From: Bacteroidales bacterium
GTDB lineage: Bacteria; Bacteroidota; Bacteroidia; Bacteroidales; UBA932
Direction of reading: 5' to 3'
NCBI GenBank assembly: GCA_017937885.1
Contig: JAGBCS010000013.1
Location: 1 to 38,198, forward strand
DNA length: 38,198 bases
In this document: positions 16,344 to 24,964 of the stretch, one piece after another
Layout: each line of letters starts with the position of its first letter
How positions within the stretch are numbered: position 1 is the first letter of the stretch
Program-made: the position numbers and the translations under genes
Notes under the pieces: model-generated
Databases searched by the model: none
What the model saw: the letters and a program-made list of their open reading frames with translations, nothing else
Told to the model about the DNA's origin: nothing

Positions 16344-17089
16344 TACTTGCTCTCCTTTGGCATGTACTTGCCTACCTTGAGGACCTCTACGTCGAAGATG
16401 AGAGTAGAGTTAGGAGCGATAGAACGGTTTCCTCTAGGACCGTAAGCAAGGTTTGCAGGGATGTAGAGAGTTGCCTTTCCGCCCTCACCGAGGAGGCCGA
16501 GACCCTCTGTCCAACCCTTGATCACGCGGTTAGCGACGAACTTGGTAGAGTCGTTCTGATCGAACACAGTACCGTCAAGGAGAGTACCCTTGTAGTTCAC
16601 CCATACTGTATCCTGTGGAGTCACCTTCTCAGCTGCACCCTCTGCGATGATGGTATACTGCAGACCGCTTGCTGTAGTGTCGACGTCAGCTCTCTTCGCG
16701 TTCTTCTTGAGGAATGCCTTCTCAGCTGCAAGGTTTGCCGCAGCCTTGTAGTTCTGTCTCTTGGTGATGAATCCCTGGAATACTGTATTCATTGTGTTTG
16801 GATCCACCTTGAACTGCTTGCCGAAATCAGGATCGTATGGAGTACCCTCAGCCTTGAGGAAATCTGTCATACCCTTCTTGAACTCAGCCATGTTGAGCTC
16901 GCTGAGATCCTCTGCGAAGTTGCTGCCCTTGAGGAATGATCCGATGTTCACACCGAGAAGGTAGCTGACTGTGTCAACCTCTGCTGATGAAGGGAGCTCT
17001 ACGTCTACACCCTCGATCTTCTTTGATCCTGTGCATGACAGCGCGAAAGATGCCACGAGCGCTGCTGCGATGATTTTGATTGCTTTCAT
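16343..17089 (-). CDS. FKBP-type peptidyl-prolyl cis-trans isomerase lipoprotein
   Basis: Envelope chaperone of the FkpA/Mip type, 248 residues. The signal peptide ends at a probable lipobox with C19 (FALSC), so it is a lipoprotein. The region from about 35 to 130 resembles the alpha-helical dimerisation domain (SYLLGVNIGSFLKG, FGKQFKVD). The FKBP domain follows at about 140-243, with hallmarks VNYKGTLLDGTVFD, VIKGWTEGL and YGPRGNRSIAPNSTLIFDVEVL. It catalyses proline isomerisation in exported proteins, presumably outer-membrane proteins and lipoproteins. It is transcribed divergently from recQ from its own promoter, and its stop codon overlaps the DUF3127 start. Confidence 0.94.
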   Translation of the reverse strand: MKAIKIIAAALVASFALSCTGSKKIEGVDVELPSSAEVDTVSYLLGVNIGSFLKGSNFAEDLSELNMAEFKKGMTDFLKAEGTPYDPDFGKQFKVDPNTMNTVFQGFITKRQNYKAAANLAAEKAFLKKNAKRADVDTTASGLQYTIIAEGAAEKVTPQDTVWVNYKGTLLDGTVFDQNDSTKFVANRVIKGWTEGLGLLGEGGKATLYIPANLAYGPRGNRSIAPNSTLIFDVEVLKVGKYMPKESK

Positions 17090-17130
17090 TTCTTGAATAT
17101 TTGTTAGTTAATAATTGTCAATACAACCCA

Positions 17131-17138
17131 CAAAGATA
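17131..17138 (-). promoter_or_regulatory. Promoter -7 element for the FKBP/DUF3127 operon
   Basis: On the minus strand this reads TATCTTTG (TAnnTTTG), 42 bases upstream of the FKBP start. No clear -33 TTTG was found. It lies in the region divergent from recQ. Confidence 0.55.
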
Positions 17139-17272
17139 TAGTTTTTTTTGATATGGTCCAAGAAGTCTTGTCCTGCAAAATCCACGCCATAAAAAATAAC
17201 GCTGATCTGTACTGGTTTTATTTTGCAGAGTCGGAAAAATCATTTAATTTAGTATGCCAAATTTTTCGGGAC

Positions 17273-19477
17273 ATGAAAACAGATACCGCAACATTGCATG
17301 CCAAGCTTAAGGAATTCTTCGGATTCGACTCCTTCAAGGGCGACCAGGAGAGGGTGATCACCCATCTGGTCAGCGGAAAGAACGCCTTCGTTCTGATGCC
17401 TACCGGAGGAGGAAAATCTCTATGCTACCAGCTTCCGGCTCTTGTGATGGAAGGCACGGCGATCGTGATATCGCCGCTGATAGCCCTCATGAAGAATCAG
17501 GTCGATGCGATCCGCGGTTTCGTGGCAGGGAACGACGGCATAGCGCACTTCCTGAACTCATCGCTCAGCAAGGCGCAGATCGCAGAGGTCCGCAAGGACC
17601 TGATGAGCGGAGCGACAAAGCTTCTGTATGTTGCACCGGAGTCCCTCACAAAGGCAGAGAATATAGCGATGCTGAAGGAAATAAAGATATCCTTCTACGC
17701 AGTCGACGAAGCGCACTGCATCTCCGAATGGGGACACGACTTCAGGCCTGAGTACAGACGCATCAGAAACATAATCGAGCATATCGGGGTATCCCCTATC
17801 ATAGCCCTCACGGCGACCGCCACCCCAAAGGTCCAGAGCGACATCATCAAGAATCTGGGAATGACAGACGCGGTGGTCTTCAAGTCATCGTTCAACAGGC
17901 CGAACCTCTATTATGAAATAAGGGACAAGTCAGACCCTAAGAGGGACATAATCAGATACATAAAGCAGAACCCCGGCAAGTCCGGCATCATCTACTGCCT
18001 CAGCAGGAAGAAGGTCGAGGAGCTTGCCGAACTGCTGAACATCAACGGCATCAAGGCCGCGCCATACCATGCTGGACTGGACGCAAAGACCCGCGCAGAG
18101 AATCAGGACATGTTTCTGATGGAAGAGATTGATGTGATAGTTGCGACCATTGCCTTCGGTATGGGCATCGACAAGCCTGACGTGCGTTTCGTCATTCATT
18201 ATGACATACCCAAGAGCATCGAGGGATATTATCAGGAAACCGGCCGTGCAGGACGCGACGGACGCGAAGGTCAGTGCATTACATTCTACAGTTACAAGGA
18301 TATCCAGAAGCTGGAAAAGTTCATGCAGGGCAAGCCTGTCGCAGAGCAGGAGATCGGAAAGCAGCTGCTCATGGAGACCGTGGCTTACGCAGAATCCAAC
18401 TCATGCCGCAGAAAGCTGCTGCTGAGTTATTTCGGCGAAGATTACGGCGTCGGAAACTGCGGTGCGTGCGACAACTGTCTGCATCCAAAGAAGCAGTTTG
18501 ACGGAAGGGAGGAGATGGCGATGGTCATAGAGCTCATCCAGACCCTGCCCGAGCGTTTCAAGATGGAGCATCTTGCTAACATTCTCGCCGGCGAGATGAA
18601 CTCGCTGATCAAGTCATACAAGCACGACAAGCTGGAGCTTTACGGCGCAGGCAAGGACCATTCTGTCCGCTTCTGGAATGCGGTGATCCACCAGGGAATG
18701 ATCCTGGGACTCCTGTACAAGGACATCGAGTCATATGGCCTTATATCTGTCACAGGAAAGGGACAGGAGTTTTTTGAAACGCCTTACGAACTGATGCTGA
18801 CGGAGGACAGGGAGTTTGCAGAAGGAGAGGACGATGACGACGATGTTGCCGCCAATGCCGCTGCAGCCCGAGGCGGCGGAGGAGGAGATCCGCAGCTGCT
18901 GAGCATGCTCAAGGACCTCAGGAAGGATGTGGCAAGGAAACTCAGTCTCCAGCCATGGGTGATATTCGGAGACCCTTCGCTCGAAGACATGTCGATAATG
19001 TATCCTGTATCGGTCGAGGAACTCAAGAACTGCCAGGGCGTCGGCGAAGGCAAGGCGCGCAAGTTCGGCAAGCCTTTCATCGAGCTTATCGCAAGGTATG
19101 TCGAGGAGAACGAGATAATACGTCCTGACGACTTCGTGATGAAGTCGATGGTCAACAAGTCTGTCAACAAGATCTTCATCATCCAGAGCGTCGACCGTAA
19201 GCTTCCTTTGGAAGACATCGCGGATGCAAAGGGAATGGAAATGGAAGAACTTCTTGAAGAGATCGAAGCGATCGTACTGTCCGGTACGAAGCTGAATCTC
19301 GACTATTATATCGAGCAGACGCTTGACGAGGATGTCGTCGACGAAATATTCGACTATTTCAAGGAAGAGGCCGAGTCAGACTCTCTCGAAGCCGCGATGG
19401 AGGATCTTGGAGGAGATTACGACGAACAGGAAGTCCGTCTTGTCCGCATCAAGTTCCTCTGCGACGTCGCTAATTAA
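17273..19477 (+). CDS. recQ: ATP-dependent DNA helicase RecQ
   Basis: 3'-5' DNA helicase of recombination and replication repair. From the chosen start it has 734 residues. The helicase core shows Walker A PTGGGKS at 43-49, DEAH at 145-148, TATAT near 180 and motif VI QETGRAGRDG at 321-330. The RecQ zinc site has C378, C396, C399 and C402. A winged-helix RQC region follows (about 410-515), then an acidic and poly-Gly hinge, an HRDC domain (about 538-612) and a further helical C-terminal region (about 615-734) seen in Bacteroidota RecQ. The frame is open back to 17153, but those 40 residues are not RecQ-like and overlap the promoter region; MKTDTATLHAKLKEFFGF is the family-like start. A near-consensus TATTTTG lies at about 17219-17225. 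Confidence 0.96.
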   Translation: MKTDTATLHAKLKEFFGFDSFKGDQERVITHLVSGKNAFVLMPTGGGKSLCYQLPALVMEGTAIVISPLIALMKNQVDAIRGFVAGNDGIAHFLNSSLSKAQIAEVRKDLMSGATKLLYVAPESLTKAENIAMLKEIKISFYAVDEAHCISEWGHDFRPEYRRIRNIIEHIGVSPIIALTATATPKVQSDIIKNLGMTDAVVFKSSFNRPNLYYEIRDKSDPKRDIIRYIKQNPGKSGIIYCLSRKKVEELAELLNINGIKAAPYHAGLDAKTRAENQDMFLMEEIDVIVATIAFGMGIDKPDVRFVIHYDIPKSIEGYYQETGRAGRDGREGQCITFYSYKDIQKLEKFMQGKPVAEQEIGKQLLMETVAYAESNSCRRKLLLSYFGEDYGVGNCGACDNCLHPKKQFDGREEMAMVIELIQTLPERFKMEHLANILAGEMNSLIKSYKHDKLELYGAGKDHSVRFWNAVIHQGMILGLLYKDIESYGLISVTGKGQEFFETPYELMLTEDREFAEGEDDDDDVAANAAAARGGGGGDPQLLSMLKDLRKDVARKLSLQPWVIFGDPSLEDMSIMYPVSVEELKNCQGVGEGKARKFGKPFIELIARYVEENEIIRPDDFVMKSMVNKSVNKIFIIQSVDRKLPLEDIADAKGMEMEELLEEIEAIVLSGTKLNLDYYIEQTLDEDVVDEIFDYFKEEAESDSLEAAMEDLGGDYDEQEVRLVRIKFLCDVAN

Positions 19478-19518
19478 ACGGCCTTCATATGCAGCTGTTC
19501 TGTCGGTGACCTTAATTC

Positions 19519-19695
19519 TTACTCGGCAGGAGTCCATTTGCACCTTACCGGCGAAACGATCCCACCTGTCTTCTTGAGTTCCGCAAACACCTTATCGACC
19601 ACCTTTCTGTCAAGTCCTGAAAGTGTTGCAACCTCACCTGCCGCAACAGGCCTTCCAGCCTCTCTCATTGTCTTAAGTACAAGTTCCTTTTCCAT
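19519..19695 (-). CDS. Small winged-helix DNA-binding protein
   Basis: A 58-residue protein that is essentially one winged-helix unit: helix 1 (ELVLKTMREAG), a GRPVAAGEVATLSG turn and helix, the recognition helix DRKVVDKVFAELKKTG, and a short wing ending IVSPVRCKWTPAE. The start at 19695 is chosen because the longer open frame (to 19908) reads through the desulfoferrodoxin gene out of frame and looks non-natural. It begins 25 bases after the desulfoferrodoxin stop on the same strand and is probably cotranscribed. It may be a transcriptional regulator, perhaps redox-sensing through its single Cys near the wing, but it has no sensor domain. Function is inferred only from fold. Confidence 0.8.
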   Translation of the reverse strand: MEKELVLKTMREAGRPVAAGEVATLSGLDRKVVDKVFAELKKTGGIVSPVRCKWTPAE

Positions 19696-19720
19696 ATCTA
19701 TCCGTTTATATCCATTGATA

Positions 19721-20095
19721 TTACAGTTCTGTCTTCCAGAGCCCATGAAGATTGCAGTATTCATAAACTGCCACAGCCTTCTCATCTCCAAGAGATATGA
19801 CTGCCTCAGGCTTTTCATTGAGATCCACACGGATTCCGCCATTCTCAGTCTCGACGTAGATGAATGAAATGTGATGCTCCTCCAGCATCGGGTGGGCCAC
19901 ACTTCCAACCTCGACCTTCATGGTCTTATCATCAAGCCAAGTCACAATCGGGAGGTGCTTCTCTATGCTGGCCTCTACTGTTCCAGGAACGAGTTCCTGC
20001 ATCCTTTGTCCACAGCATACTACCGGAACCTTCTTATCTACAACCTTCTGTATAACATTGCCGCAATGAGGGCATTTATAAAATTTCGTTGCCAT
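19721..20095 (-). CDS. dfx: Desulfoferrodoxin (class I superoxide reductase)
   Basis: Non-haem iron enzyme that reduces superoxide to peroxide in anaerobes. Both iron sites are visible in its 124 residues: the desulforedoxin-like Fe(Cys)4 centre with C8, C11, C27 and C28, and the catalytic Fe(His)4Cys centre with H47 (EKHLP), H68 (AHPM), H74 (EEHHI), C114 and H117 (YCNLHGLW). E45 and K46, next to the first His ligand, are the usual mobile Glu-Lys pair. It is cytoplasmic and indicates an anaerobic organism with occasional oxygen exposure. It has its own promoter and is followed by a small winged-helix gene. Confidence 0.96.
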   Translation of the reverse strand: MATKFYKCPHCGNVIQKVVDKKVPVVCCGQRMQELVPGTVEASIEKHLPIVTWLDDKTMKVEVGSVAHPMLEEHHISFIYVETENGGIRVDLNEKPEAVISLGDEKAVAVYEYCNLHGLWKTEL

Positions 20096-20127
20096 AGCCT
20101 TTTGTTTTGAATAATTATAATTTAATG

Positions 20128-20135
20128 CAAATATA
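20128..20135 (-). promoter_or_regulatory. Promoter -7 element for desulfoferrodoxin
   Basis: The minus strand reads TATATTTG, 33 bases upstream of the dfx start. A CTTG (20155-20158 on the plus strand reads CAAG) 19 bases further upstream is a near match to the -33 TTTG element. Confidence 0.6.
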
Positions 20136-20328
20136 GGAATATATTTCGGATATGCAAGCGAACAACTGAAAAAAGTGCTACCCCCATTTATTACTCCTAA
20201 CGGTGTAAAAGCACAGTCCTGAAAGCAGGTTACAGAAGAACAAGAAATCTTATTCGATTAAGAGAGTCGTAAATTGAATATATTTAATGACACATAAAAA
20301 GGAAGTCATTCCCTTAAACAATTGAAAC

Positions 20329-21249
20329 ATGAAGAAAGAATTCAAGGAAACGGTCGTCCTATGGAAGGCCGACAAGGAACCGTATGTAAAGAAGTCGACG
20401 TTCGCAGCATACTCACTCATCATCGAGAATCACCTCTTGCCGTCCTTCGGCCGCCATTCAGAAATAACGGAAGAAGATGTCCAGGATTTCGTCATACGAA
20501 AGATCAGACAGGGACTCAGCAACAAAAGCGTCAAAGACATTCTGGTCGTGCTGAAGATGATTCTCAGCTATGCTGACAAGCATGGGATGATGAAATACCC
20601 CAGATTCGATATCCGCTACCCGGCAGAAGCGGACAGGCAGGAGATCGAAGTACTCAGCAAGGCGGACCAGAAGAAGCTTATGGCCAAGCTGAAGGAACAG
20701 TTTTCATTCAGGAACATGGGCATCCTCATCTGCCTGAGTGCAGGCTTGAGAATCGGTGAGATATGTGCCCTGACGTGGGATGACCTCGATATCGAAAGGG
20801 GCATAATAAAAGTGACGAAGACCATCCAGAGGATCTATCTGGTCGACGGCAAGGAGCGGCATACAGAACTGATGATAGACCGAGCGAAGACAAGGAATTC
20901 GATAAGGGAAATTCCCATGGCCAGAGAGCTCAAGTCAATCATACGTCCTTGGAAAAAGATCGTGAACGGATCGTTCTACATATTGTCGAACAGTCCGAAT
21001 CCTATGGAGCCTCGGAGCTACCGGAACTATTACAACCGTCTGCTTGACAACCTGGGAATCCACCGCCTGAAGTTCCACGGGCTGCGCCACAGCTTCGCCA
21101 CCCGATGCATCGAAAGCAAATGCGACTACAAGACAGTCAGCGTCCTGCTGGGACATTCGAAGATAAGCACGACACTCGACCTGTACGTCCACCCGAACAT
21201 GGACCAGAAGCGTCTATGCGTCGAGCAGATGTTCAAGGCACTCAAATAG
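20329..21249 (+). CDS. Tyrosine recombinase / site-specific integrase
   Basis: A 306-residue integrase of the phage-integrase family. The N-terminal SAM-like core-binding domain covers about 1-100 and the catalytic domain about 105-306. All catalytic residues are present: R141 (AGLRIGE), K187 (RAKTRNS), H250 and R253 with H254 (KFHGLRHSF), H276 (LLGHSKI) and the nucleophile Y286 (LDLYVHP). It therefore looks active. No phage or conjugation genes, tRNA or clear att repeats are next to it, so it is either a solitary recombinase (shufflon or invertase type), a remnant of an island, or a XerCD-like housekeeping relative. A TATATTTA element around 20279-20286 and a 6-bp inverted repeat (20286-20291 and 20305-20310) precede the start. 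Its 3' end overlaps the convergent gene at 21214-21765 by 36 bases. Confidence 0.92.
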   Translation: MKKEFKETVVLWKADKEPYVKKSTFAAYSLIIENHLLPSFGRHSEITEEDVQDFVIRKIRQGLSNKSVKDILVVLKMILSYADKHGMMKYPRFDIRYPAEADRQEIEVLSKADQKKLMAKLKEQFSFRNMGILICLSAGLRIGEICALTWDDLDIERGIIKVTKTIQRIYLVDGKERHTELMIDRAKTRNSIREIPMARELKSIIRPWKKIVNGSFYILSNSPNPMEPRSYRNYYNRLLDNLGIHRLKFHGLRHSFATRCIESKCDYKTVSVLLGHSKISTTLDLYVHPNMDQKRLCVEQMFKALK

Positions 21250-21765
21250 CCTCTGATGCACACCCGGGCGGATCTTGTAAGACACGTCCGCGGAGAATAC
21301 CGCCTGCTGGGCCTGGGCAAAACGGGCCTGAGCCTCATTCATGAGGTCGAAGGTCTTGGCCACATAGTTGCCGATGCGGTGACTTTCGAGACGGAATCCT
21401 GCGCGCTCACGAAGCTCGCGCAGTGCGCGTCTGCGCGCAAAGACGCCGGAGGTCTGCCAGACCTCGAAGGTCTCCTTTGCAAATTCATGCAGGCTCGCTG
21501 CGGCTGCCGCCTCAAAGCGGGCCTCCTCAAGCTTCTCCTGCAGAGGTTTGAGCCTTTCCGCAGCCTCCTGCTTCAAGGCTGCCTCATCATAACGGGCGGC
21601 ATCGCATCCATGCTCACTGCAGAACGCGCGAGCCCTCCCTGCCAGTTCTGCCGGAAGCGGCAGCCCTGCCTCCTGAACGGCCAGAACGGCATCGAGCAGG
21701 TCATAAGCCATGACCTGCTCGTCGAGTGTTACGGGCATCTTGTCCCTCAATTCTTCAGATATCAT
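21214..21765 (-). CDS. Unknown Ala/Glu-rich, probably coiled-coil protein
   Basis: I do not recognise this 183-residue product. It has no signal peptide or membrane segment. Residues about 60-100 (DEAALKQEAAERLKPLQEKLEEARFEAAAAASL) form an Ala/Glu/Lys/Leu heptad-like helix, and most of the rest is predicted helical with many Arg residues. It begins 14 bases after the VWA lipoprotein stop on the same strand, which suggests cotranscription. Its 3' end overlaps the 3' end of the integrase gene on the other strand by 36 bases. GC content is visibly higher than in the adjacent integrase. It could be a partner or cytoplasmic accessory of the VWA protein, or an unrelated gene whose end was trimmed by insertion of the integrase; neither is testable here. 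Confidence 0.7.
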   Translation of the reverse strand: MISEELRDKMPVTLDEQVMAYDLLDAVLAVQEAGLPLPAELAGRARAFCSEHGCDAARYDEAALKQEAAERLKPLQEKLEEARFEAAAAASLHEFAKETFEVWQTSGVFARRRALRELRERAGFRLESHRIGNYVAKTFDLMNEAQARFAQAQQAVFSADVSYKIRPGVHQRLFECLEHLLDA

Positions 21766-21779
21766 ATTTCTCAGAACTA

Positions 21780-23282
21780 TCAGAATCCTGCGGCAATTCC
21801 CTGAGCCGCGGCAATCATCTCAAAAAGCTGCTGGCGATAGCCGTGCGGATCATACGAAAGTCCCGATCCGACCAGATCAAAGGCCAGTTCGTATGTCGAC
21901 AGCCCCTTATACTGCGAATTGCGAAGTACCATCCCGTACGCAGCCACACCAGCCGCGAAACAGAAATTTTCAGACATCGTCTCGGTCTCCGCATCAGACG
22001 GTATGATCTCCATGCTGAGATGCAGGCTTTCCTCGCCAAGGGCCTTCTTGTAGCGGAAATCGAATGTCGCATAAGCACCTTCAGCATAGTCCTCCGCAAG
22101 AACGAGCTCGTAAAGGGCTGTAATGGTCTGGCCGGCACCGATCTCTCCCGCATCCTTCTTGTCGTTCTCGAAATCTTCCTCCGAAAGCATCCTGTTCTCG
22201 TATCCTACAAGACGATATTTCTCGACCTTTGTTGAATCAAAGGTGATCTGCACCTTCGAATCGTTCGCCACCGAATAGAACTTCGAGCGCTCATTGACGA
22301 AGACTTTAGTCAGCTCGTCCTCAGAATCTATATATTCGTATGTTCCATTACCGTGATTCGAGATCTGCTCCATCATGCTGTCGTTCAGATTACCGGTTCC
22401 GAAGCCGCATACGGTCAGGTAGATGCCCTTAGACGCATAATCCTGCACCATCTCGACAAGCTGCTCGGTCGAAGTCACGCCGACATTGAAGTCGCCGTCT
22501 GTTCCCATGATGACGCGGTTGTTTCCGCCTTCGATGAAGTTTGCAAGCGCTTCTTCATATGCCATCTTCATAGCCTCTCCTCCTGCTGTGGATCCGCTCG
22601 CTACGAGCTTTGAGACCGCAGCCCTTATTGTCTCGGCATCGCTCGCGAGAGTCGATTCGAGAATGCGCTCCACGGAACCCGAATAGGTGATGACAGACAC
22701 TCTGTCCGTAGGCTTGAGATATCCGACCATGGTCTTGAGGCCGCTTTTGAGGAGGCCGAGCTTATCGTCGGAATTCATTGATCCTGAAACATCTATAAGG
22801 AAAACATAGTTCGCATCGGGGATCTGCGTAGACTTCAGTGACTTTCCCTTTATGCCCAGTCTCATGAGTTTGTTCTGCGGATTCCATGGGCAGGTCCCGA
22901 CCTCGGCATTGATGGCTACCGAATGATCATCCTGGGGATCCGGATAATCAAATGTGAAATAATTCAGATATTCCTCGATACGTACGGAATTCTTGTCCGG
23001 AAGATATCCGTTCCTCAGGCAACGGCGCATATAAGCGTAGGAAGCGCCGTCCGCATCGATCGAGAAGGTCGATACATTCTGCTCTTTCGTACTGATGAAG
23101 CCGTTTTCCGTGATCTCGTCAAAGCTGTTTCCTTCCTGCGGTCCGCCAGGGGAAGAAGGCTCATAGTATCCGCCGTTGAGCCCCGGCATGTCTGCCATGC
23201 CGTAATCAAATTTTTCTGCTGAACAGGCTGCCAGAATAACCGCTGACGCAGAAATAAGAAGTGTCCTGTAAATCCGTTTCAT
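21780..23282 (-). CDS. VWA-domain lipoprotein (YfbK type)
   Basis: A 500-residue exported lipoprotein: signal peptide with lipobox ILAAC (C20), then an N-terminal region (about 60-130, STFSIDADGASYAYMRRCL, NYFTFDYPDP) that matches the domain preceding VWA in YfbK-like proteins. The VWA domain (about 157-330) has a complete MIDAS metal site: DVSGS at 164-168, T232 and D262 (GTDGD). A C-terminal DUF3520-like domain follows (about 345-490). Such proteins bind ligands through a divalent metal and act in envelope assemblies; the ligand here is unknown. It lies divergent from gpmI, and an unknown gene follows after 14 bases. No perfect TAnnTTTG was found upstream. Confidence 0.92.
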   Translation of the reverse strand: MKRIYRTLLISASAVILAACSAEKFDYGMADMPGLNGGYYEPSSPGGPQEGNSFDEITENGFISTKEQNVSTFSIDADGASYAYMRRCLRNGYLPDKNSVRIEEYLNYFTFDYPDPQDDHSVAINAEVGTCPWNPQNKLMRLGIKGKSLKSTQIPDANYVFLIDVSGSMNSDDKLGLLKSGLKTMVGYLKPTDRVSVITYSGSVERILESTLASDAETIRAAVSKLVASGSTAGGEAMKMAYEEALANFIEGGNNRVIMGTDGDFNVGVTSTEQLVEMVQDYASKGIYLTVCGFGTGNLNDSMMEQISNHGNGTYEYIDSEDELTKVFVNERSKFYSVANDSKVQITFDSTKVEKYRLVGYENRMLSEEDFENDKKDAGEIGAGQTITALYELVLAEDYAEGAYATFDFRYKKALGEESLHLSMEIIPSDAETETMSENFCFAAGVAAYGMVLRNSQYKGLSTYELAFDLVGSGLSYDPHGYRQQLFEMIAAAQGIAAGF

Positions 23283-23316
23283 AGTTTCTTCATTTTTCCC
23301 CTTATAGATGCAAACT

Positions 23317-23348
23317 CTTGCTCAAATGTTGCAGATATTGTATATTTG
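23317..23348 (+). promoter_or_regulatory. Promoter for gpmI
   Basis: CTTG at 23317-23320 and TATATTTG at 23341-23348 are separated by 20 bases, a close match to the Bacteroidota promoter. The leader to the ATG at 23420 is about 65 bases and contains a 10-bp perfect palindrome CGCGTACGCG at 23363-23372. Confidence 0.65.
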
Positions 23349-23419
23349 TGCGGCTTTTTGCGCGCGTACGCGTAGGGGCCGGAAGTTTTGCAAATGAATA
23401 ATAAAAACAGAATAATACC

Positions 23420-24943
23420 ATGGACAAGAAAGTTCTTCTCATGATCCTCGACGGATGGGGCGAGGGCAGACAGGATGAGTCAAACGTCATCTACACACAG
23501 GGAGCGCCTTACATCGAGTCGCTCCGCAAGCAGTACCCCATGAGTACGCTCAAGGCATGCGGCGAGGCCGTAGGTCTTCCTGAGGGCCAGATGGGCAACT
23601 CGGAGGTAGGCCACCTCAACCTCGGCGCGGGACGCGTAGTATACCAGGACCTTGTAAAGATCAACATCGCGGCACGCGAGCACAAGTTCCTTCAGAATGC
23701 AGAGATCAAGGCAGCATACGACTATGTGAAGGCGAACAACAAGCAGCTGCACCTCATGGGCCTCGCTTCGATGGGCGGCGTGCACAGCTCTCTCGAGCAT
23801 GTATACGAGTTCCTCAACGTAGCAAAGGAGTATGGCCTCGAGAAGGTGTTCGTACACTGCTTCATGGATGGCCGCGACACAGACCCTAAGAGCGGAAAGG
23901 GCTTCGTGGAAGGCCTTGAGGCTGAAATGGCGAAGTCAACCGGCAAGGTTGCGACCGTATGCGGACGTTTCTACGCCATGGACCGTGACAAGAGATGGGA
24001 GCGCGTGAAGGAAGCATACGACATGCTCGTTGACGCAAAGGGCAACTACGCCACTTCAGCCACTGAGGCTATCCAGGCTTCTTACGACGAGGGCGTGACC
24101 GACGAGTTCATCAAGCCTATCGTCCTGACTGACGCAGAAGGCGCACCTCTCACAAAGATCGAGGAAGGCGATGCCGTAATCTTCTTCAATTTCCGTAACG
24201 ACCGCGCACGCGAGCTTACAGCAGTGCTCACACAGCAGGATATGCCTGAGCAGGGAATGCATACCATTCCTCTCTATTTCTGCTGTCTCACTCCATATGA
24301 CGCATCATTCACCGGCGTACATATCCTCTTCGACAAGGAAAATGTACAGGAGACCCTCGGAGAGGTGGTTTCAAAGGCTGGCAAGAACCAGCTCCGCATC
24401 GCCGAGACAGAGAAATATGCGCATGTCACCTTCTTCTTCAACGGCGGTGCAGAGTCTCTCTTCGAGAACGAGGACCGCATCCTCGTCAACTCTCCTAAGG
24501 TAGCGACATATGACCTTCAGCCGGAGATGAGCGCACCTGAGGTGACAGAGAAGCTCGTAGAGGCAATCAACACAGGCCGCAACGACCTCATCATCCTCAA
24601 CTTCGCAAACGGCGACATGATCGGCCACACAGGCGTATACGAGGCTATCCGCAAGGCCGTTACCGCAGTTGACTCATGCGTTGAGAAGGTCGTAGAGGCT
24701 GCTAAGGCACAGGGATATACAGTCCTCATCACTGCAGACCACGGAAACGCAGACTATGCAGTAAACGAAGACGGCACCCCTAATACAGCACACTCGCTCA
24801 ACGACGTACCTTTCATCGTTGTCAACGCAGGCGACGAGGTGAAGGAAGTGAAGGACGGCAAGCTTGCCGACGTAGCTCCGACAATCCTCAAGCTCATGGG
24901 CATCGAGCAGCCGGCGGCGATGACAGGACAGGCGCTTGTATAA
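23420..24943 (+). CDS. gpmI: 2,3-bisphosphoglycerate-independent phosphoglycerate mutase
   Basis: Glycolytic/gluconeogenic enzyme interconverting 3- and 2-phosphoglycerate through a phosphoserine intermediate. It is an alkaline-phosphatase-superfamily fold with two Mn ions. The first metal ligand is D11 (MILDGWG), the nucleophile S61 lies in [12 protein letters not shown], the substrate-binding GGVHS and DGRDTDP segments follow, and the second metal cluster is in TADHGNADY with the downstream AHS histidine. Length (507) is normal. Codon use is strongly biased (CTC, GAG, AAG, GAC), as in efp, suggesting high expression. The ROK-family gene starts 21 bases downstream and is probably cotranscribed. 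Confidence 0.97.
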   Translation: MDKKVLLMILDGWGEGRQDESNVIYTQGAPYIESLRKQYPMSTLKACGEAVGLPEGQMGNSEVGHLNLGAGRVVYQDLVKINIAAREHKFLQNAEIKAAYDYVKANNKQLHLMGLASMGGVHSSLEHVYEFLNVAKEYGLEKVFVHCFMDGRDTDPKSGKGFVEGLEAEMAKSTGKVATVCGRFYAMDRDKRWERVKEAYDMLVDAKGNYATSATEAIQASYDEGVTDEFIKPIVLTDAEGAPLTKIEEGDAVIFFNFRNDRARELTAVLTQQDMPEQGMHTIPLYFCCLTPYDASFTGVHILFDKENVQETLGEVVSKAGKNQLRIAETEKYAHVTFFFNGGAESLFENEDRILVNSPKVATYDLQPEMSAPEVTEKLVEAINTGRNDLIILNFANGDMIGHTGVYEAIRKAVTAVDSCVEKVVEAAKAQGYTVLITADHGNADYAVNEDGTPNTAHSLNDVPFIVVNAGDEVKEVKDGKLADVAPTILKLMGIEQPAAMTGQALV

Positions 24944-24964
24944 ACAGAAACACAACCACATATA

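Noticed and set aside
17153-17272. Upstream start for recQ at 17153
   Set aside because: The extra 40 residues are unlike RecQ and overlap the divergent promoter region; a family-like start is at 17273.
19696-19908. Longer version of the winged-helix gene starting at 19908
   Set aside because: The extension overlaps the desulfoferrodoxin gene in another frame on the same strand and is low-quality sequence; the 58-residue form is a complete fold.
20136-20328. Riboswitch, small RNA or attachment site in the gap before the integrase
   Set aside because: Only 5-6 bp inverted repeats are visible; there is no recognisable conserved RNA motif and no direct repeat on the far side of the integrase.
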